64,000 nt of DNA from Tardibacter chloracetimidivorans (lineage in GTDB: Bacteria; Pseudomonadota; Alphaproteobacteria; Sphingomonadales; Sphingomonadaceae). The first letter of the stretch is position 1, and each line of letters opens with the position of its first letter. Location of the stretch: assembly GCF_001890385.1 (NCBI RefSeq), contig NZ_CP018221.1:1537501-1601500 (forward strand), in the 5' to 3' direction. This document shows positions 1 through 10,563 of the stretch, piece by piece. Both the position numbers and the translations under genes were made by a program. Under the pieces are notes generated by a model that had not been told where the DNA came from, did no database searches, and worked only from the letters and a program-made list of their open reading frames with translations.

Positions 1-2
1 AG

Positions 3-605
3 CGCCTGCGCCTGTCATCGATCGATTCGGTGGAAATCGACGAGGCGCTGCTTGACGCGATCACCGGGGAATCCCGGCTGATGCCACATCTTCACCTGTC
101 GTTGCAGGCCGGTGACGACATGATCCTGAAACGGATGAAGCGCAGGCACGACCGCAGGCAGTCGATCGATTTCTGCGCGCGGGTGCGCAAGGCGCGGCCC
201 GATGTAGCCTTTGGCGCGGACCTGATCGCGGGCTTTCCGACCGAAACCGACGAAATGTTCGAGAACACGCTGCGGCTGATCGACGAATGCGACATCGTCT
301 TCGGCCATATCTTCCCCTATTCCGCGCGCACCGGAACCCCTGCCGCCAAAATGCCGCAGGTGCCCGTGCCGGTGCGGAAGGAACGCGCCGCCCGGTTGCG
401 CGCCGCTTCGGCGACCCGGCTCGATCGCTGGCTCGCTTCCCTGGTCGGAACCACCCAGCGCCTGCTCGTGGAGCGGGAGGACGGCAGCGGACATGGCGAG
501 AGCTTTGCCCCCATCCGCATCGATGGCGGCGGCGAACCGGGAGAGATTGTGGCTGTTAAGACATCCGGCGTTGTGGATGGGATGCTTGAGGCGGTGAAAG
601 CGTGA
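3..605 (+). CDS. mtaB: MtaB-type tRNA methylthiotransferase, C-terminal part
   Basis: C-terminal 200 residues of a radical-SAM methylthiotransferase; the gene begins left of the window. MtaB adds the 2-methylthio group to N6-threonylcarbamoyladenosine at position 37 of ANN-decoding tRNAs. The visible part has the late radical-SAM barrel strands (RLRLSSID, HLHLSLQAGDD, GADLIAGFPTET, FGHIFPYSARTGTPA) and then a TRAM-like RNA-binding tail. The N-terminal domain and the CxxxCxxC cluster motif lie outside. The stop overlaps the GTG start of ftsY in a GTGA, so the two genes are probably co-transcribed and translationally coupled. RimO and MiaB are the alternatives; the FPYSxRxGTPA signature with a short tail fits MtaB best. 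Confidence 0.85.
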   Translation, partial: RLRLSSIDSVEIDEALLDAITGESRLMPHLHLSLQAGDDMILKRMKRRHDRRQSIDFCARVRKARPDVAFGADLIAGFPTETDEMFENTLRLIDECDIVFGHIFPYSARTGTPAAKMPQVPVPVRKERAARLRAASATRLDRWLASLVGTTQRLLVEREDGSGHGESFAPIRIDGGGEPGEIVAVKTSGVVDGMLEAVKA

Positions 606-1537
606 TCGAAGAAAAGGGCGGAAGCTGGCTCGATCGGCTGAGGCGCGGCTTCTCCCGCACGTCGGAGCGGCTGAACGAGAATCTCACCGGCCTTGTCGGG
701 CCTGGCATCGAGCTTGACGAACGGACGCTTGGCGAGCTTGAGGAGGCGCTGATCGCGACCGACCTTGGCCCCGCTGCTGCGGCCCGAATCGCCGCGCGGG
801 TGGGCGAAGGGCGCTACAGCAAGACGCTGGACGAGGCTGGCCTGCGCGCCATCGTTGCCGATGAAATCGCAAAGATCCTGCGCCCGGTCGCCAAGCCGCT
901 GGAGATCACCGCCTTTCCGCGCCCGCATGTGGTGCTGGTGGTGGGCGTCAACGGATCGGGCAAGACCACGACCATCGCAAAGCTGGCGCATCTGTTCACC
1001 GAGCAGGATTATTCGGTGATGCTTGCGGCGGGAGACACCTTTCGCGCCGCCGCCATCGCCCAGCTCCAGACATGGGGCGACCGCGCGGGCGTGCCGGTGG
1101 TCTCGGGCAAAGAAGGCGCGGATGCGGCAGGCCTCGTGTTCGACGCGCATCAGCGCGCGCGGGCCGAAGGAGTCGACGTGCTGATCGTCGACACCGCCGG
1201 ACGCCTCCAGAACAAGCAGGGCCTGATGGACGAGCTTGCCAAGGTGAAGCGCGTGCTCGGCAAGCTGGACGCCGCCGCGCCGCACGACGTGGTGCTGGTG
1301 CTGGATGCGACCGTCGGCCAGAATGCGTTCAGCCAGATCGAGGCATTCCGCGAGACGGCCGGTGTCACCGGGCTGGTGATGACCAAGCTGGACGGCACGG
1401 CGCGCGGCGGCGTGCTGGTTGCGGCGGCGGAACGCTATGGCCTGCCGATCCATGCCGTGGGCGTTGGTGAAACCATGACCGACCTGCGCCCGTTCGATGC
1501 GGATGAACTGGCCCGCGCCATCGCCGGCGCACGTTGA
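602..1537 (+). CDS. ftsY: signal recognition particle receptor FtsY
   Basis: Receptor GTPase that docks SRP-bound ribosomes at the inner membrane for co-translational insertion of membrane proteins. The 311-residue protein has a short N-domain helical bundle (about 1-100) followed by the G domain: P-loop GVNGSGKTTT near 115-124, DTAGR near 197, TKLDGTARGG near 262. The acidic A domain of the E. coli protein is almost absent, as in many alphaproteobacteria. The start is GTG at 602, overlapping the upstream stop. The gene is followed 12 bases later by yciB. Confidence 0.96.
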   Translation: MIEEKGGSWLDRLRRGFSRTSERLNENLTGLVGPGIELDERTLGELEEALIATDLGPAAAARIAARVGEGRYSKTLDEAGLRAIVADEIAKILRPVAKPLEITAFPRPHVVLVVGVNGSGKTTTIAKLAHLFTEQDYSVMLAAGDTFRAAAIAQLQTWGDRAGVPVVSGKEGADAAGLVFDAHQRARAEGVDVLIVDTAGRLQNKQGLMDELAKVKRVLGKLDAAAPHDVVLVLDATVGQNAFSQIEAFRETAGVTGLVMTKLDGTARGGVLVAAAERYGLPIHAVGVGETMTDLRPFDADELARAIAGAR

Positions 1538-1549
1538 CGAGGACCAAGG

Positions 1550-2152
1550 ATGACCGACGCCGCCAAGACCACAGAACCGGGCACGGGCCTTAAGCTGGCG
1601 ATCGATTTCGGGCCGTTGCTGGCCTTCTTCATCGCCAACAGCCTGGCGGGCGTGTTCACCGCCACCGCCGCCTTCATGGCGGCCACGGCCGTCGCCATGC
1701 TGGTGTCGAAGATGAAGATGGGCAGGGTCTCGCCGATCCTGTGGCTGTCGGGCGTGATGGTGCTCGGCTTTGGCGGGCTGACGCTGTGGCTGCACAATGA
1801 AACCTTCATCAAGGTGAAGCCGACCATCGTCTATGTCATGTTCGCGTCGATCCTCTTCTTCGGCCTCATCAGCGGAAAGCCGACCTTGAAGATCGTGCTG
1901 GAGACCGCCTATCCCGGCCTTGACGAGGCGGGCTGGCACAAGCTGACCCGCAACTGGGGCCTGTTCTTCATCGCCATGGCGCTGCTGAACGAGGCAGTGT
2001 GGCGCACCCAGTCCACCGATTTCTGGATCGCGTTCAAGCTTTGGGGCGTGGTGCCGCTGTCGCTGGTCTTCGCCATGGCACAAGCCCCGATATTGATGAA
2101 GCACGGCATGAAGCTGGACAAGGCGGAACCGCCGATCACACCGCAAGGCTGA
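1550..2152 (+). CDS. yciB: inner membrane-spanning protein YciB (septation protein A)
   Basis: Polytopic inner-membrane protein of 200 residues with about five hydrophobic segments. It belongs to the YciB/IspZ family, which is linked to septation and envelope integrity, although the biochemical activity is unknown. Family features visible are the FGPLLAFF segment near residue 20, KPTLKIVLE near 105 and GWHKLTRNWGLFF near 125. Length is typical of the family. It lies 12 bases after ftsY on the same strand and is probably in the same transcript. Confidence 0.9.
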   Translation: MTDAAKTTEPGTGLKLAIDFGPLLAFFIANSLAGVFTATAAFMAATAVAMLVSKMKMGRVSPILWLSGVMVLGFGGLTLWLHNETFIKVKPTIVYVMFASILFFGLISGKPTLKIVLETAYPGLDEAGWHKLTRNWGLFFIAMALLNEAVWRTQSTDFWIAFKLWGVVPLSLVFAMAQAPILMKHGMKLDKAEPPITPQG

Positions 2153-2158
2153 GCGCCG

Positions 2159-2902
2159 GTGCGGCTCATCCTTGCCATTCTGCTTTTCGCCATCCCCCTT
2201 CCCGCACAGGCGGCGGACAAGCTGCCCTTCATCCTGATCCACGGCGGCTGGGGCGGCGGTCAGGGCTGGTGGAAAGTGAAATCGCTGCTGGAAAAGCAGG
2301 GCCATCGCGTGTTCGCCCCTTCCCTGCCGGGACAGGGAGACCGGGCGCAGGAAGGCGGGCCGCACGTCAACCTCACCAGCCATGTGAACGCCATCGTCGC
2401 GCTGATCGCGCGCGAGCGGCTGGAGCATGTCGTCCTCGTCGGACACAGCCTTGGCGGCATGGTGGTTTCAGGCGTGGCCGAGCGCACCCCGGAAAAACTT
2501 GCACGCCTCGTCTATGTCGACGCCTTTCTGCCCCAACATGGCGAATCGGCCTTTGACCAGATGGCTCCGGCCTTCGTCGCGACGCTGAAAAAACGGGCGG
2601 CGGATCGGGGCGAAGGCTGGGCCATCGCGTCGAACGACGGCAAGGGTCCGCCCCAGCCGATCGGCACGCTGGAGGAAAGGATCAGCCTGACCAACCCGGC
2701 CGCCGCCGCCATTCCCGGCACCTACATACTGACGATGGACCAGGGCGCGAAGGTGGATGCGTTCTCGGGAGCGGCGGCACGCGCGCGGCGGAAGATCTGG
2801 CCGGTCCATGTCCTTCACACCGGCCATCTGCCGCAGGTGACGATGCCCGCCACCCTTGCCGATCTGCTGATAGAGGCAGCGCTTGCAAGCCAGCCCTATT
2901 GA
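2159..2902 (+). CDS. secreted alpha/beta hydrolase
   Basis: Alpha/beta-hydrolase of 247 residues with a cleavable signal peptide (MRLILAILLFAIPLPAQAA), so probably periplasmic. The oxyanion region is HGGWGGG near residue 25, and the nucleophile elbow is GHSLGG near 96-101 with the serine at about 98. The likely acid and histidine are near the C-terminus (HTGHLPQV, His at about 222). It resembles the salicylate-esterase/EstC-like group, but the substrate cannot be predicted. GTG start at 2159, six bases after the yciB stop. It converges with fabH, leaving only 9 bases between the stops and no evident terminator hairpin. Confidence 0.82.
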   Translation: MRLILAILLFAIPLPAQAADKLPFILIHGGWGGGQGWWKVKSLLEKQGHRVFAPSLPGQGDRAQEGGPHVNLTSHVNAIVALIARERLEHVVLVGHSLGGMVVSGVAERTPEKLARLVYVDAFLPQHGESAFDQMAPAFVATLKKRAADRGEGWAIASNDGKGPPQPIGTLEERISLTNPAAAAIPGTYILTMDQGAKVDAFSGAAARARRKIWPVHVLHTGHLPQVTMPATLADLLIEAALASQPY

Positions 2903-2911
2903 AGCGGCCAG

Positions 2912-3874
2912 CTAGAAGCGAACGGCAGCCGCGCCCCAGGTAAAGCCACCGCCCATCGCTTCCAGCACCACCATGTCGCCCTGTTTTACGCGGCCGTCGC
3001 GCACCGCCTCGTCAAGCGCGAGCGGCACTGACGCGGCCGAGGTGTTGGCGTGGCGATCGACCGTGACGACGACCTTTTCGGGCGCAAGGCCCAGCTTCTT
3101 TGCCGTGCCCTGCAGGATGCGCATATTGGCCTGGTGCGGGACAACCCAGTCGATATCGCTCGGCGTAAGGCCGAGCGCATCCATTGTTTCCACCAGAACA
3201 TCGGCAAGATTCACGACGGCGTGGCGGAAAACCTCCTTGCCGCGCATCCGCAGCTTGCCGACCGTGCCGGTCGCGGACGGCCCGCCGTCGACGTAAAGCA
3301 TTTCGCGGTGCCGCCCATCGGCGTGCAGCCGGGTCGCCAATATGCCGCGATCGCCGTTTTGGGCGTCGAGCACCACCGCGCCCGCGCCGTCGCCGAACAG
3401 AACGCAGGTCGTCCGGTCTTCCCAGTCGAGGATTCGGCTGAACGTCTCCGCCCCGATCACCAGCGCCTTGTCGGTCGTGCCGCCCTTCATCATGCTGTCG
3501 GCGACCGACAGCGCATAGAGGAAGCCGGAGCAGACGGCCTGCACGTCGAAGGCGACGCAATCGTTGATGCCAAGCGCCGCCTGCACCTGGGTCGCGACCG
3601 AAGGAAAGGTGTAGTCCGGCGTGGCGGTCGCAACGATGATCAGCCCGATCTGCCCGGCCTCCACGCCTGCCGCCTCAAGGGCGTGGCGCGCGGCGACGGT
3701 CGCAAGCGTGGACGTGGTCTCGCCTTCCGCCGCGATGCGGCGCGACCGGATGCCGGTGCGCTCGACGATCCAATCGTCGGATGTGTCGACGCGGGTTGAA
3801 AGCTCCGCATTGGTGACTTCACGTTCGGGCAGGCAGCTTCCGGTTCCAACGATGACGGATCGGCGTTCAGCCAT
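2912..3874 (-). CDS. fabH: beta-ketoacyl-ACP synthase III
   Basis: Condenses acetyl-CoA with malonyl-ACP to start type II fatty-acid synthesis. The 320-residue protein has the thiolase fold and the complete catalytic triad: Cys115 in AVCSGF, His247 in VPHQAN and Asn277 in RHANTSA. The GGGFTWGA glycine-rich C-terminus is also present. The start overlaps the end of plsX by 8 bases, in the conserved rpmF-plsX-fabH order, so all three genes are probably one transcript. Confidence 0.97.
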   Translation of the reverse strand: MAERRSVIVGTGSCLPEREVTNAELSTRVDTSDDWIVERTGIRSRRIAAEGETTSTLATVAARHALEAAGVEAGQIGLIIVATATPDYTFPSVATQVQAALGINDCVAFDVQAVCSGFLYALSVADSMMKGGTTDKALVIGAETFSRILDWEDRTTCVLFGDGAGAVVLDAQNGDRGILATRLHADGRHREMLYVDGGPSATGTVGKLRMRGKEVFRHAVVNLADVLVETMDALGLTPSDIDWVVPHQANMRILQGTAKKLGLAPEKVVVTVDRHANTSAASVPLALDEAVRDGRVKQGDMVVLEAMGGGFTWGAAAVRF

Positions 3875-4946
3875 TGATAGAATCCTGCCCCTGCTGCTGT
3901 TCGGCGGTTTGCGACGCGGTCATATGCGCCTTGAAATTATCGAGATCCTGAATGATCCGGCGGGTAATATCCTCCCTCACCAGCGCAGCGGCAACACCTA
4001 TTGCGTTGGCGATGCCGATGGAGTTGGCCCCGCCGTGACTTTTCACCACAAGTCCGTTCAGCCCCAGAAACACCGCGCCATTATGGTTGTTGGGGTCCAG
4101 ATGAACCCTCAGCATCTGCAGCGCGGGCCGCGACATGAGAAAGCCGAGCTTTGACCGAAGCGAGCTTTCAAACGACCTGCGCAGCAGGTCGGTCACCATC
4201 CGGGCGGTGCCTTCAATGGTCTTGAGCGCGATATTGCCCGAAAAACCGTCGGTGACGATCACATCGGCATCGCCCCGACCCAGCTTGTCGCCTTCGGTGA
4301 AACCTTCGAACCGCATCGGCAGATAGGTGGCCCCGCGCAGCAGCGTGGCTGCTTCCTTAAGCTCGCTGGTGCCCTTCAGGTCTTCCTCGCCGATGTTGAG
4401 CAGCTTCACGCGCGGGCGCTCCAGCCCCATCACCGTGCGGGCATAGGCCGCGCCCATCACTGCGAACTGGACGAGATTTTCAGTGTCGCACTCGGTGTTC
4501 GCGCCCAGATCGAGCATGACAAGGTCGTTGTCGCCAAGCGTCGGCAGCAGCGCCGCCAGCGCAGGACGTTCGATACCTTCCATGGTGCGGAGCGACAGCT
4601 TGGCCATGGCCATCAGCGCCCCGGTATTCCCGGCTGAAACGGCAGCCTGCGCAGCCCCCGATTTCACATCGGCGATGGCAAGGCCCATCGAGCTGTCGCG
4701 GGCACGGCGGATCGCCTGGGTGGGCTTGTCGTTCGGACCCACCGCGACATTGGTGTGAACCACGGTCGAATCGGCGGCGACCCCGGGCGCGGCGGCAAGC
4801 TCGCGGCGGATGTCCTCCTCGCGTCCATAGAGATGGAAGCACAGGTCCGGATCGCGGCGCTTGGCGATTTCCGCCCCGGCGATGACCACGGGCGCGCCAC
4901 CATCGCCGCCCATGACATCAAGCGCGATGACGGGACGGCTGACCAT
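3867..4946 (-). CDS. plsX: phosphate acyltransferase PlsX
   Basis: Converts acyl-ACP to acyl-phosphate, the donor for glycerol-3-phosphate acylation by PlsY in phospholipid synthesis; a peripheral membrane enzyme. The 359-residue protein shows the family N-terminus [21 protein letters not shown] near 105, the GEEDLKGT region and the C-terminal [13 protein letters not shown] motif. It follows rpmF by 30 bases and overlaps fabH. Confidence 0.97.
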   Translation of the reverse strand: MVSRPVIALDVMGGDGGAPVVIAGAEIAKRRDPDLCFHLYGREEDIRRELAAAPGVAADSTVVHTNVAVGPNDKPTQAIRRARDSSMGLAIADVKSGAAQAAVSAGNTGALMAMAKLSLRTMEGIERPALAALLPTLGDNDLVMLDLGANTECDTENLVQFAVMGAAYARTVMGLERPRVKLLNIGEEDLKGTSELKEAATLLRGATYLPMRFEGFTEGDKLGRGDADVIVTDGFSGNIALKTIEGTARMVTDLLRRSFESSLRSKLGFLMSRPALQMLRVHLDPNNHNGAVFLGLNGLVVKSHGGANSIGIANAIGVAAALVREDITRRIIQDLDNFKAHMTASQTAEQQQGQDSING

Positions 4947-4976
4947 TGGGTTTTCAACCGCCTCCGGCTATCGGGA

Positions 4977-5156
4977 TCAGGCTTCGACCGAAACGACCTC
5001 GCGGCCATTATAATGGCCGCAGGCATTGCAGAGGTTATGCGGGCGCTTCAGCTCGCCACAGTTCGGGCATTCCTGAAATGCCTCCACCGTCAGGGCATGA
5101 TGGCTGCGGCGCATGTTCCGCCGTGAGGGGGAAGTCTTTCTCTTGGGAACGGCCAT
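4977..5156 (-). CDS. rpmF: 50S ribosomal protein L32
   Basis: A 59-residue zinc-ribbon ribosomal protein. The translation starts [20 protein letters not shown], contains the CPNCGE and CNACGHYNG cysteine pairs, and ends REVVSVEA. First gene of the rpmF-plsX-fabH group, which couples ribosome synthesis with membrane lipid synthesis. ATG at 5156. Confidence 0.97.
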   Translation of the reverse strand: MAVPKRKTSPSRRNMRRSHHALTVEAFQECPNCGELKRPHNLCNACGHYNGREVVSVEA

Positions 5157-5267
5157 GTCGGCACCTTATTCGTCAAAAAACCGAAAAGCACGAGCTGGCG
5201 GACCATCGGAGCGGAACGGCCTGAGGGGCCGCGTGCCCTGGCGGCCCGGGCTCGTGCGAGCGGGCGA

Positions 5268-5295
5268 CCTATAGCGATTTGCTCGCCTGTTGCAA
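5268..5295 (-). promoter_or_regulatory. predicted housekeeping promoter of rpmF-plsX-fabH
   Basis: On the minus strand TTGCAA (5295-5290) and TATAGG (5273-5268) are separated by 16 bases, about 110 bases upstream of rpmF. This is the best sigma70-like match in the 217-base gap between rpmF and the plus-strand MAPEG gene. Predicted by eye only. Confidence 0.4.
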
Positions 5296-5373
5296 GCCAT
5301 AAGCTTTCGGAACATCCTGCAATGTACCAGCGGCGTGACAGGATTCACGATCGTTCGGCAGGGGGAGAGAAAA

Positions 5374-5757
5374 ATGCTCGACGTCACGCTTATCACTGCG
5401 GCGCTGCTTGCGTTTGTCAACATCTGGCTTGGCTACAGGGTGGGCCAGATCAGGACGAGGGAAAAGGTGTCGCTTGGCGACGCGGGCAAGCCGGCCCTTG
5501 TCGCGCGGATGCGCGCCCATGCCAATTTCGGCGAATATGTGCCCCTGCCGGTGATCCTGATCGGATTGATCGAGATGGCGGGCGCCGCGCGGACGCCGCT
5601 GATCGTTGCGGGCGCGGCCTTGCTCGTCGCGCGGGTGGCGCACGCCTATGGCATGGACCGGCCCGCGCCCAATCCACTGCGCATGGGCGGCATAGTCGTA
5701 ACGCTCGCCGTAACAGCGGGGCTTGCCGGCTGGGGACTTTTCCTCGCCTACGCCTGA
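5374..5757 (+). CDS. MAPEG family membrane protein
   Basis: Small integral membrane protein of 127 residues with about four helices, of the MAPEG superfamily (membrane-associated proteins in eicosanoid and glutathione metabolism; the bacterial YecN-like branch has no settled role). The family signature is the RMRAHANFGEYVPLP segment near residues 45-60. ATG at 5374 is chosen because GGGGGAGAG lies 5 bases upstream and the hydrophobic N-terminus begins there; an ATG 84 bases further upstream would add an implausible leader. The 3' end overlaps the convergent hydrolase gene by 10 bases. Confidence 0.8.
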   Translation: MLDVTLITAALLAFVNIWLGYRVGQIRTREKVSLGDAGKPALVARMRAHANFGEYVPLPVILIGLIEMAGAARTPLIVAGAALLVARVAHAYGMDRPAPNPLRMGGIVVTLAVTAGLAGWGLFLAYA

Positions 5758-6416
5758 GCGCCGAGCGCCTGATCGGCCACGAACGGGTTCGTCTTGCGCT
5801 CCTGCGCGAAGCTGGACATCGGACCGTGGCCCGGCACGAAGGCGGTTTCCCCGCCCAGCGGCCAGAGCTTGCGCGTGATCGAGGCGATCAGATCGTCGTG
5901 ATTGCCCATGGGAAAGTCGGTGCGCCCGATGGACCCCTGGAACAGCACGTCGCCGACCAACGCCAGCCGCGACTCGGGATGGTGGAACACGACATGGCCG
6001 GGCGTGTGGCCGGGGCAGTGGATCACATCCAGCACCAGTTCGCCCACCGTCACCCGGTCGCCGTCCTGAAGCCAGCGGTCCGGCTCGAACGGCCTTCCGG
6101 GGATTCCGTAACCGCGCCCGTCATCGGCCAGCCGCGCGATCCAGAAGCGGTCCGCCTCATGCGGGCCTTCGATCGGCACGCCCAGTTCTTCGGCAAGGAT
6201 TCCGGCCGAGCCGCAATGATCGATATGGCCATGGGTGATGAGAATCTTCTCTATCGTCACGCCATGCTGCGCGGCGGCGGCCTTCAGCTTTTCCAGATCA
6301 CCGCCCGGATCGACGAACGCGCCCTTCATCGTGCGCGTGCACCATAAAAGCGTGCAATTCTGCTGAAACGCGGTCACCGGGATGATCGCGGCCTGAAGAG
6401 GAGGTTGCGCCGTCAT
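5748..6416 (-). CDS. MBL-fold metallo-hydrolase (glyoxalase II-like)
   Basis: Metallo-beta-lactamase-fold hydrolase of about 222 residues. The binuclear zinc motif THGHIDHCG is present, followed by HCPGHTPGHVVF and GDVLFQGSIGRTDFP, with a terminal VPGHGP histidine. This is the compact YcbL/GloB-like type, whose members often hydrolyse S-lactoylglutathione or related thioesters; the actual substrate is not shown by sequence. The start is placed at ATG 6416, where conservation with family members would begin. An in-frame ATG 60 bases upstream adds a basic, non-family stretch. Confidence 0.85.
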   Translation of the reverse strand: MTAQPPLQAAIIPVTAFQQNCTLLWCTRTMKGAFVDPGGDLEKLKAAAAQHGVTIEKILITHGHIDHCGSAGILAEELGVPIEGPHEADRFWIARLADDGRGYGIPGRPFEPDRWLQDGDRVTVGELVLDVIHCPGHTPGHVVFHHPESRLALVGDVLFQGSIGRTDFPMGNHDDLIASITRKLWPLGGETAFVPGHGPMSSFAQERKTNPFVADQALGAQA

Positions 6417-6515
6417 GGGTGGGAGATGACGACGGCGCGCTGCTTTTGCAAGTTTTGCCGCTCGACCGGCGTTCATGCCTAGCGGAAAAGCTTCCGGCTT
6501 GGCATGGAGTGGCGG

Positions 6516-8315
6516 ATGCAGGGGTTCGACGCTTCACAGCCTTTTGTTCTGCTGGACGACGCACGGGAGGGCATGGCCGCCGCCCCGGCGCGTCTGTTCA
6601 CCAGGCCGCGCGGCGTGATTTCCGCCTCCAGCCCCGATCAGGTGGAAAACGCGCTGGAGCAATTGCGTCTGGCGATCGCGCTTGGGCGGACGGCGGCGGG
6701 CTTCATCGGCTATGACGCGGGGCTCGCGCTGGAAGAACGGCTGCGTCCGCTTTATCAAGCGCCGGTCGACGGACTGCCGCTGATCTGGATGGCGCTGTTC
6801 GATCGTGTCGAGCAGATTCCGGCGAACGAAATCCCGGCGCTGCTGCCCGACCCCGACGGGGCGTGGATCGGGCCGCTTCAGCCCGGCATCTCCTATTCAG
6901 AATATCAGGCGATGGCCGAGAGGGTCCTGCGCCTGATCGGGGCGGGCGATATCTATCAGGCCAATCTCACCTTTCACGGCCATGTGGCGACGGAAGGCGA
7001 TCCGCTGGCGCTTTACGCGAGACTGCGCGGCACAGCCGGGGCGGGCTGGGGCGCGGTGGTCCACACCGGCGAACGATGGATTCTCTCCGCCTCGCCCGAG
7101 CTGTTCTTTACTGTAGGCGATGGCCGGATCACGACGCGGCCGATGAAGGGCACCGCGACGCGCGACAGCGACGCCGACCGTGACCGGGCCGGGGCCGAAG
7201 CGCTTCGCAACGACGCCAAGGAGCGGGCCGAAAATCTGATGATCGTCGACCTGATCCGCAACGATCTGTCGCGGATCGCGGCTGTGGGCAGCGTCGAGAC
7301 GAAGAGCCTCTTCGACATAGAGACCTATCCCTCCATCCATCAGATGACGTCGACCGTCGCCGCGGGGCTGGGCAAGGGCCGAACCGCCGTCGATGTGCTT
7401 GCGGCGCTCTTTCCCTGCGGGTCGGTGACGGGCGCGCCCAAGATCCGCGCGATGGAAGTGATCGCCGAGATCGAGAAGGAGCCGCGCGGGGTCTACACCG
7501 GCTCGATCGGCTGGGTCGGTCCCGGCGGCGAAGGCGGGTTCAACGTCGCGATCCGCACCCTTGTCATTCCGGAGGAGCCCGGCCCCGCGCGGCTGAGCGT
7601 CGGCTCGGCCGTGGTCGCCGACAGCACGGCGGATGCCGAATGGCGCGAATGCCTGGCCAAGAGCGCGTTCGCCGGGTCCGGCAACATCGCTTTCGACCTG
7701 ATCGAGACGATGCGGTTCGACCCAGATGAAGGCATTATTCATCTGTCGCACCATCTGGAACGAATGGAGGAATCCGCCCGGACGTTCGGCTTCGCCTTCA
7801 ACCGGCACGACATCCGCAACGAGCTTCAGGCGGCTGTCTTCACCCTTCGCCAGCCCGTGCGGGTCCGGCTGCTGCTGGGCCGCTCGGGCGCTGTCGCGAT
7901 CGAGACGGCGCCCTTCCCCGCCCCCCCGGCCGAGCCGGTCGGAGTTGCGCTGGCGACGCTTCCGGTTTCACCGGGCGATTTCCGGCTGCGTCACAAGACC
8001 AGCTCCAGGCGATTTTATGACGAGGCGCGCATCGCGGCCGGGACGTTCGAGGTCGTCTTCACCGATCCGGAAGGACGACTGACGGAGGGCAGCTTCACCA
8101 ACCTGTTCGTGGAAAGGGGTGGCCTGCTGCTCACCCCTGCGCTCCAGCGCGGCCTGCTGCCCGGAATCCTCCGGCGGACGCTGATCGAAGAGGGACGCGC
8201 CATCGAGGCCGATCTGACCCCCGCCGACCTTGCCCATGGCTTTTACATCGGCAACGCATTGCGGGGCCTTGTCCGCGCACAACTGGTTGCAAGCGCGGCA
8301 CAGCCGGGTCTATAG
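6516..8315 (+). CDS. pabB: aminodeoxychorismate synthase I fused to aminodeoxychorismate lyase
   Basis: Bifunctional p-aminobenzoate enzyme for folate synthesis, about 599 residues. The N-terminal PabB part (about 1-380) has the chorismate-binding signature around FPCGSVTGAPKIRAMEVI and the MIVDLIRNDLSRI segment. The C-terminal PabC part (about 390-599) is a class-IV PLP lyase with HKTSSRRFYDEA and TEGSFTNLFV. In many bacteria these are two genes. ATG 6516 has GGAG 5 bases upstream; ATG 6504, four codons earlier, is an alternative start. The glutamine amidotransferase partner PabA is not in the window. Confidence 0.92.
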   Translation: MQGFDASQPFVLLDDAREGMAAAPARLFTRPRGVISASSPDQVENALEQLRLAIALGRTAAGFIGYDAGLALEERLRPLYQAPVDGLPLIWMALFDRVEQIPANEIPALLPDPDGAWIGPLQPGISYSEYQAMAERVLRLIGAGDIYQANLTFHGHVATEGDPLALYARLRGTAGAGWGAVVHTGERWILSASPELFFTVGDGRITTRPMKGTATRDSDADRDRAGAEALRNDAKERAENLMIVDLIRNDLSRIAAVGSVETKSLFDIETYPSIHQMTSTVAAGLGKGRTAVDVLAALFPCGSVTGAPKIRAMEVIAEIEKEPRGVYTGSIGWVGPGGEGGFNVAIRTLVIPEEPGPARLSVGSAVVADSTADAEWRECLAKSAFAGSGNIAFDLIETMRFDPDEGIIHLSHHLERMEESARTFGFAFNRHDIRNELQAAVFTLRQPVRVRLLLGRSGAVAIETAPFPAPPAEPVGVALATLPVSPGDFRLRHKTSSRRFYDEARIAAGTFEVVFTDPEGRLTEGSFTNLFVERGGLLLTPALQRGLLPGILRRTLIEEGRAIEADLTPADLAHGFYIGNALRGLVRAQLVASAAQPGL

Positions 8316-9557
<1,242 letters not shown>

Positions 9558-9623
9558 ACCCCCTTCCGCCGGGTTGCACCCGAACGGCTGCGCGACCATA
9601 GTCGGCCGATCGGAGGTACGGCC

Positions 9624-10562
9624 ATGCTGATCCGCAACCCTGACGACTGGGAACTGCCGGAAGGTGATGTGACGCCGGAAGGCATCTACCTCAGGCGGCG
9701 GGAAATATTGGGCGGGATGGTCGCCGCCGGGCTGCTGCCCGCCCCGGCCGCCGCCCAACCGGCCCCCGCGCCAAATCTGAAAACGCGGCAGACATTTGTG
9801 ACGCCGGGCGAGACGCCGACCTCGTTCGACGACATCGCCCACTATAACAACTTCTACGAGTTCGGGACCGACAAGCTCGACCCGAGCCGCAATGGCGGCG
9901 GTCTCCAGACATCACCCTGGACGCTCAAGGTGTCCGGGCTGGTCAAGAAGCCGCAGGTCTACGACGTCGATCAGCTCATCCGGCAATTGCCGCTGGAAGA
10001 GCGAATCTACCGGATGCGCTGCGTCGAAGCCTGGTCGATGGTGATCCCCTGGGTCGGCGTGTCGCTCAGTCACATCATCAACCATGTGGAGCCGCTGGGA
10101 TCGGCCAGGTATGTTGCGTTCCGGACGCTTCTGGACCCCGACCAGATGCCCGGCCAGCGCGGCAGCGTGCTTGACTGGCCTTATGTCGAGGGCCTTCGCA
10201 TGGACGAGGCGCGCCACCCCCTCGCGATGCTGTCGGTCGGCCTTTACGGGCGGACGCTGCTGCCGCAGAACGGCGCGCCGGTGCGGCTGGTGGTGCCATG
10301 GAAATATGGCTTCAAGTCGATCAAATCGATCGTCGAGATGCGCTTTACCGAGCGGCAGCCGCCGACGAGCTGGAACAAGGCCAACCCGCAGGAATACGGC
10401 TTTTATTCCAATGTGAACCCCGATGTGGACCATCCCCGCTGGAGCCAGGGCCGCGAACGCCGCATCGGCGAATTCGCCAAGCGGCGGACGCTGATGTTCA
10501 ACGGCTATGGATCGGCGGTCGCGCCGCTTTATGCCGGCATGGACCTGAAGCGGTTCTTCTGA
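9624..10562 (+). CDS. msrP: protein-methionine-sulfoxide reductase catalytic subunit MsrP
   Basis: Periplasmic molybdopterin enzyme that repairs oxidised methionine in envelope proteins. The 312-residue precursor has a twin-arginine type leader ([16 protein letters not shown] near residues 24-40), consistent with export by the Tat system encoded at 11.8-13.2 kb. The oxidoreductase domain shows [16 protein letters not shown] with the molybdenum-ligand cysteine, and [19 protein letters not shown] lies 8 bases before ATG 9624. The gene is followed by its membrane partner msrQ with one base between stop and start. Confidence 0.95.
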   Translation: MLIRNPDDWELPEGDVTPEGIYLRRREILGGMVAAGLLPAPAAAQPAPAPNLKTRQTFVTPGETPTSFDDIAHYNNFYEFGTDKLDPSRNGGGLQTSPWTLKVSGLVKKPQVYDVDQLIRQLPLEERIYRMRCVEAWSMVIPWVGVSLSHIINHVEPLGSARYVAFRTLLDPDQMPGQRGSVLDWPYVEGLRMDEARHPLAMLSVGLYGRTLLPQNGAPVRLVVPWKYGFKSIKSIVEMRFTERQPPTSWNKANPQEYGFYSNVNPDVDHPRWSQGRERRIGEFAKRRTLMFNGYGSAVAPLYAGMDLKRFF

Positions 10563-10563
10563 A

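Noticed and set aside
317-2446. A 709-codon open frame on the minus strand across mtaB, ftsY and yciB
   Set aside because: High-GC antisense shadow: His/Arg/Gly-rich, no domain, no ribosome site, and the plus strand carries well-known genes.
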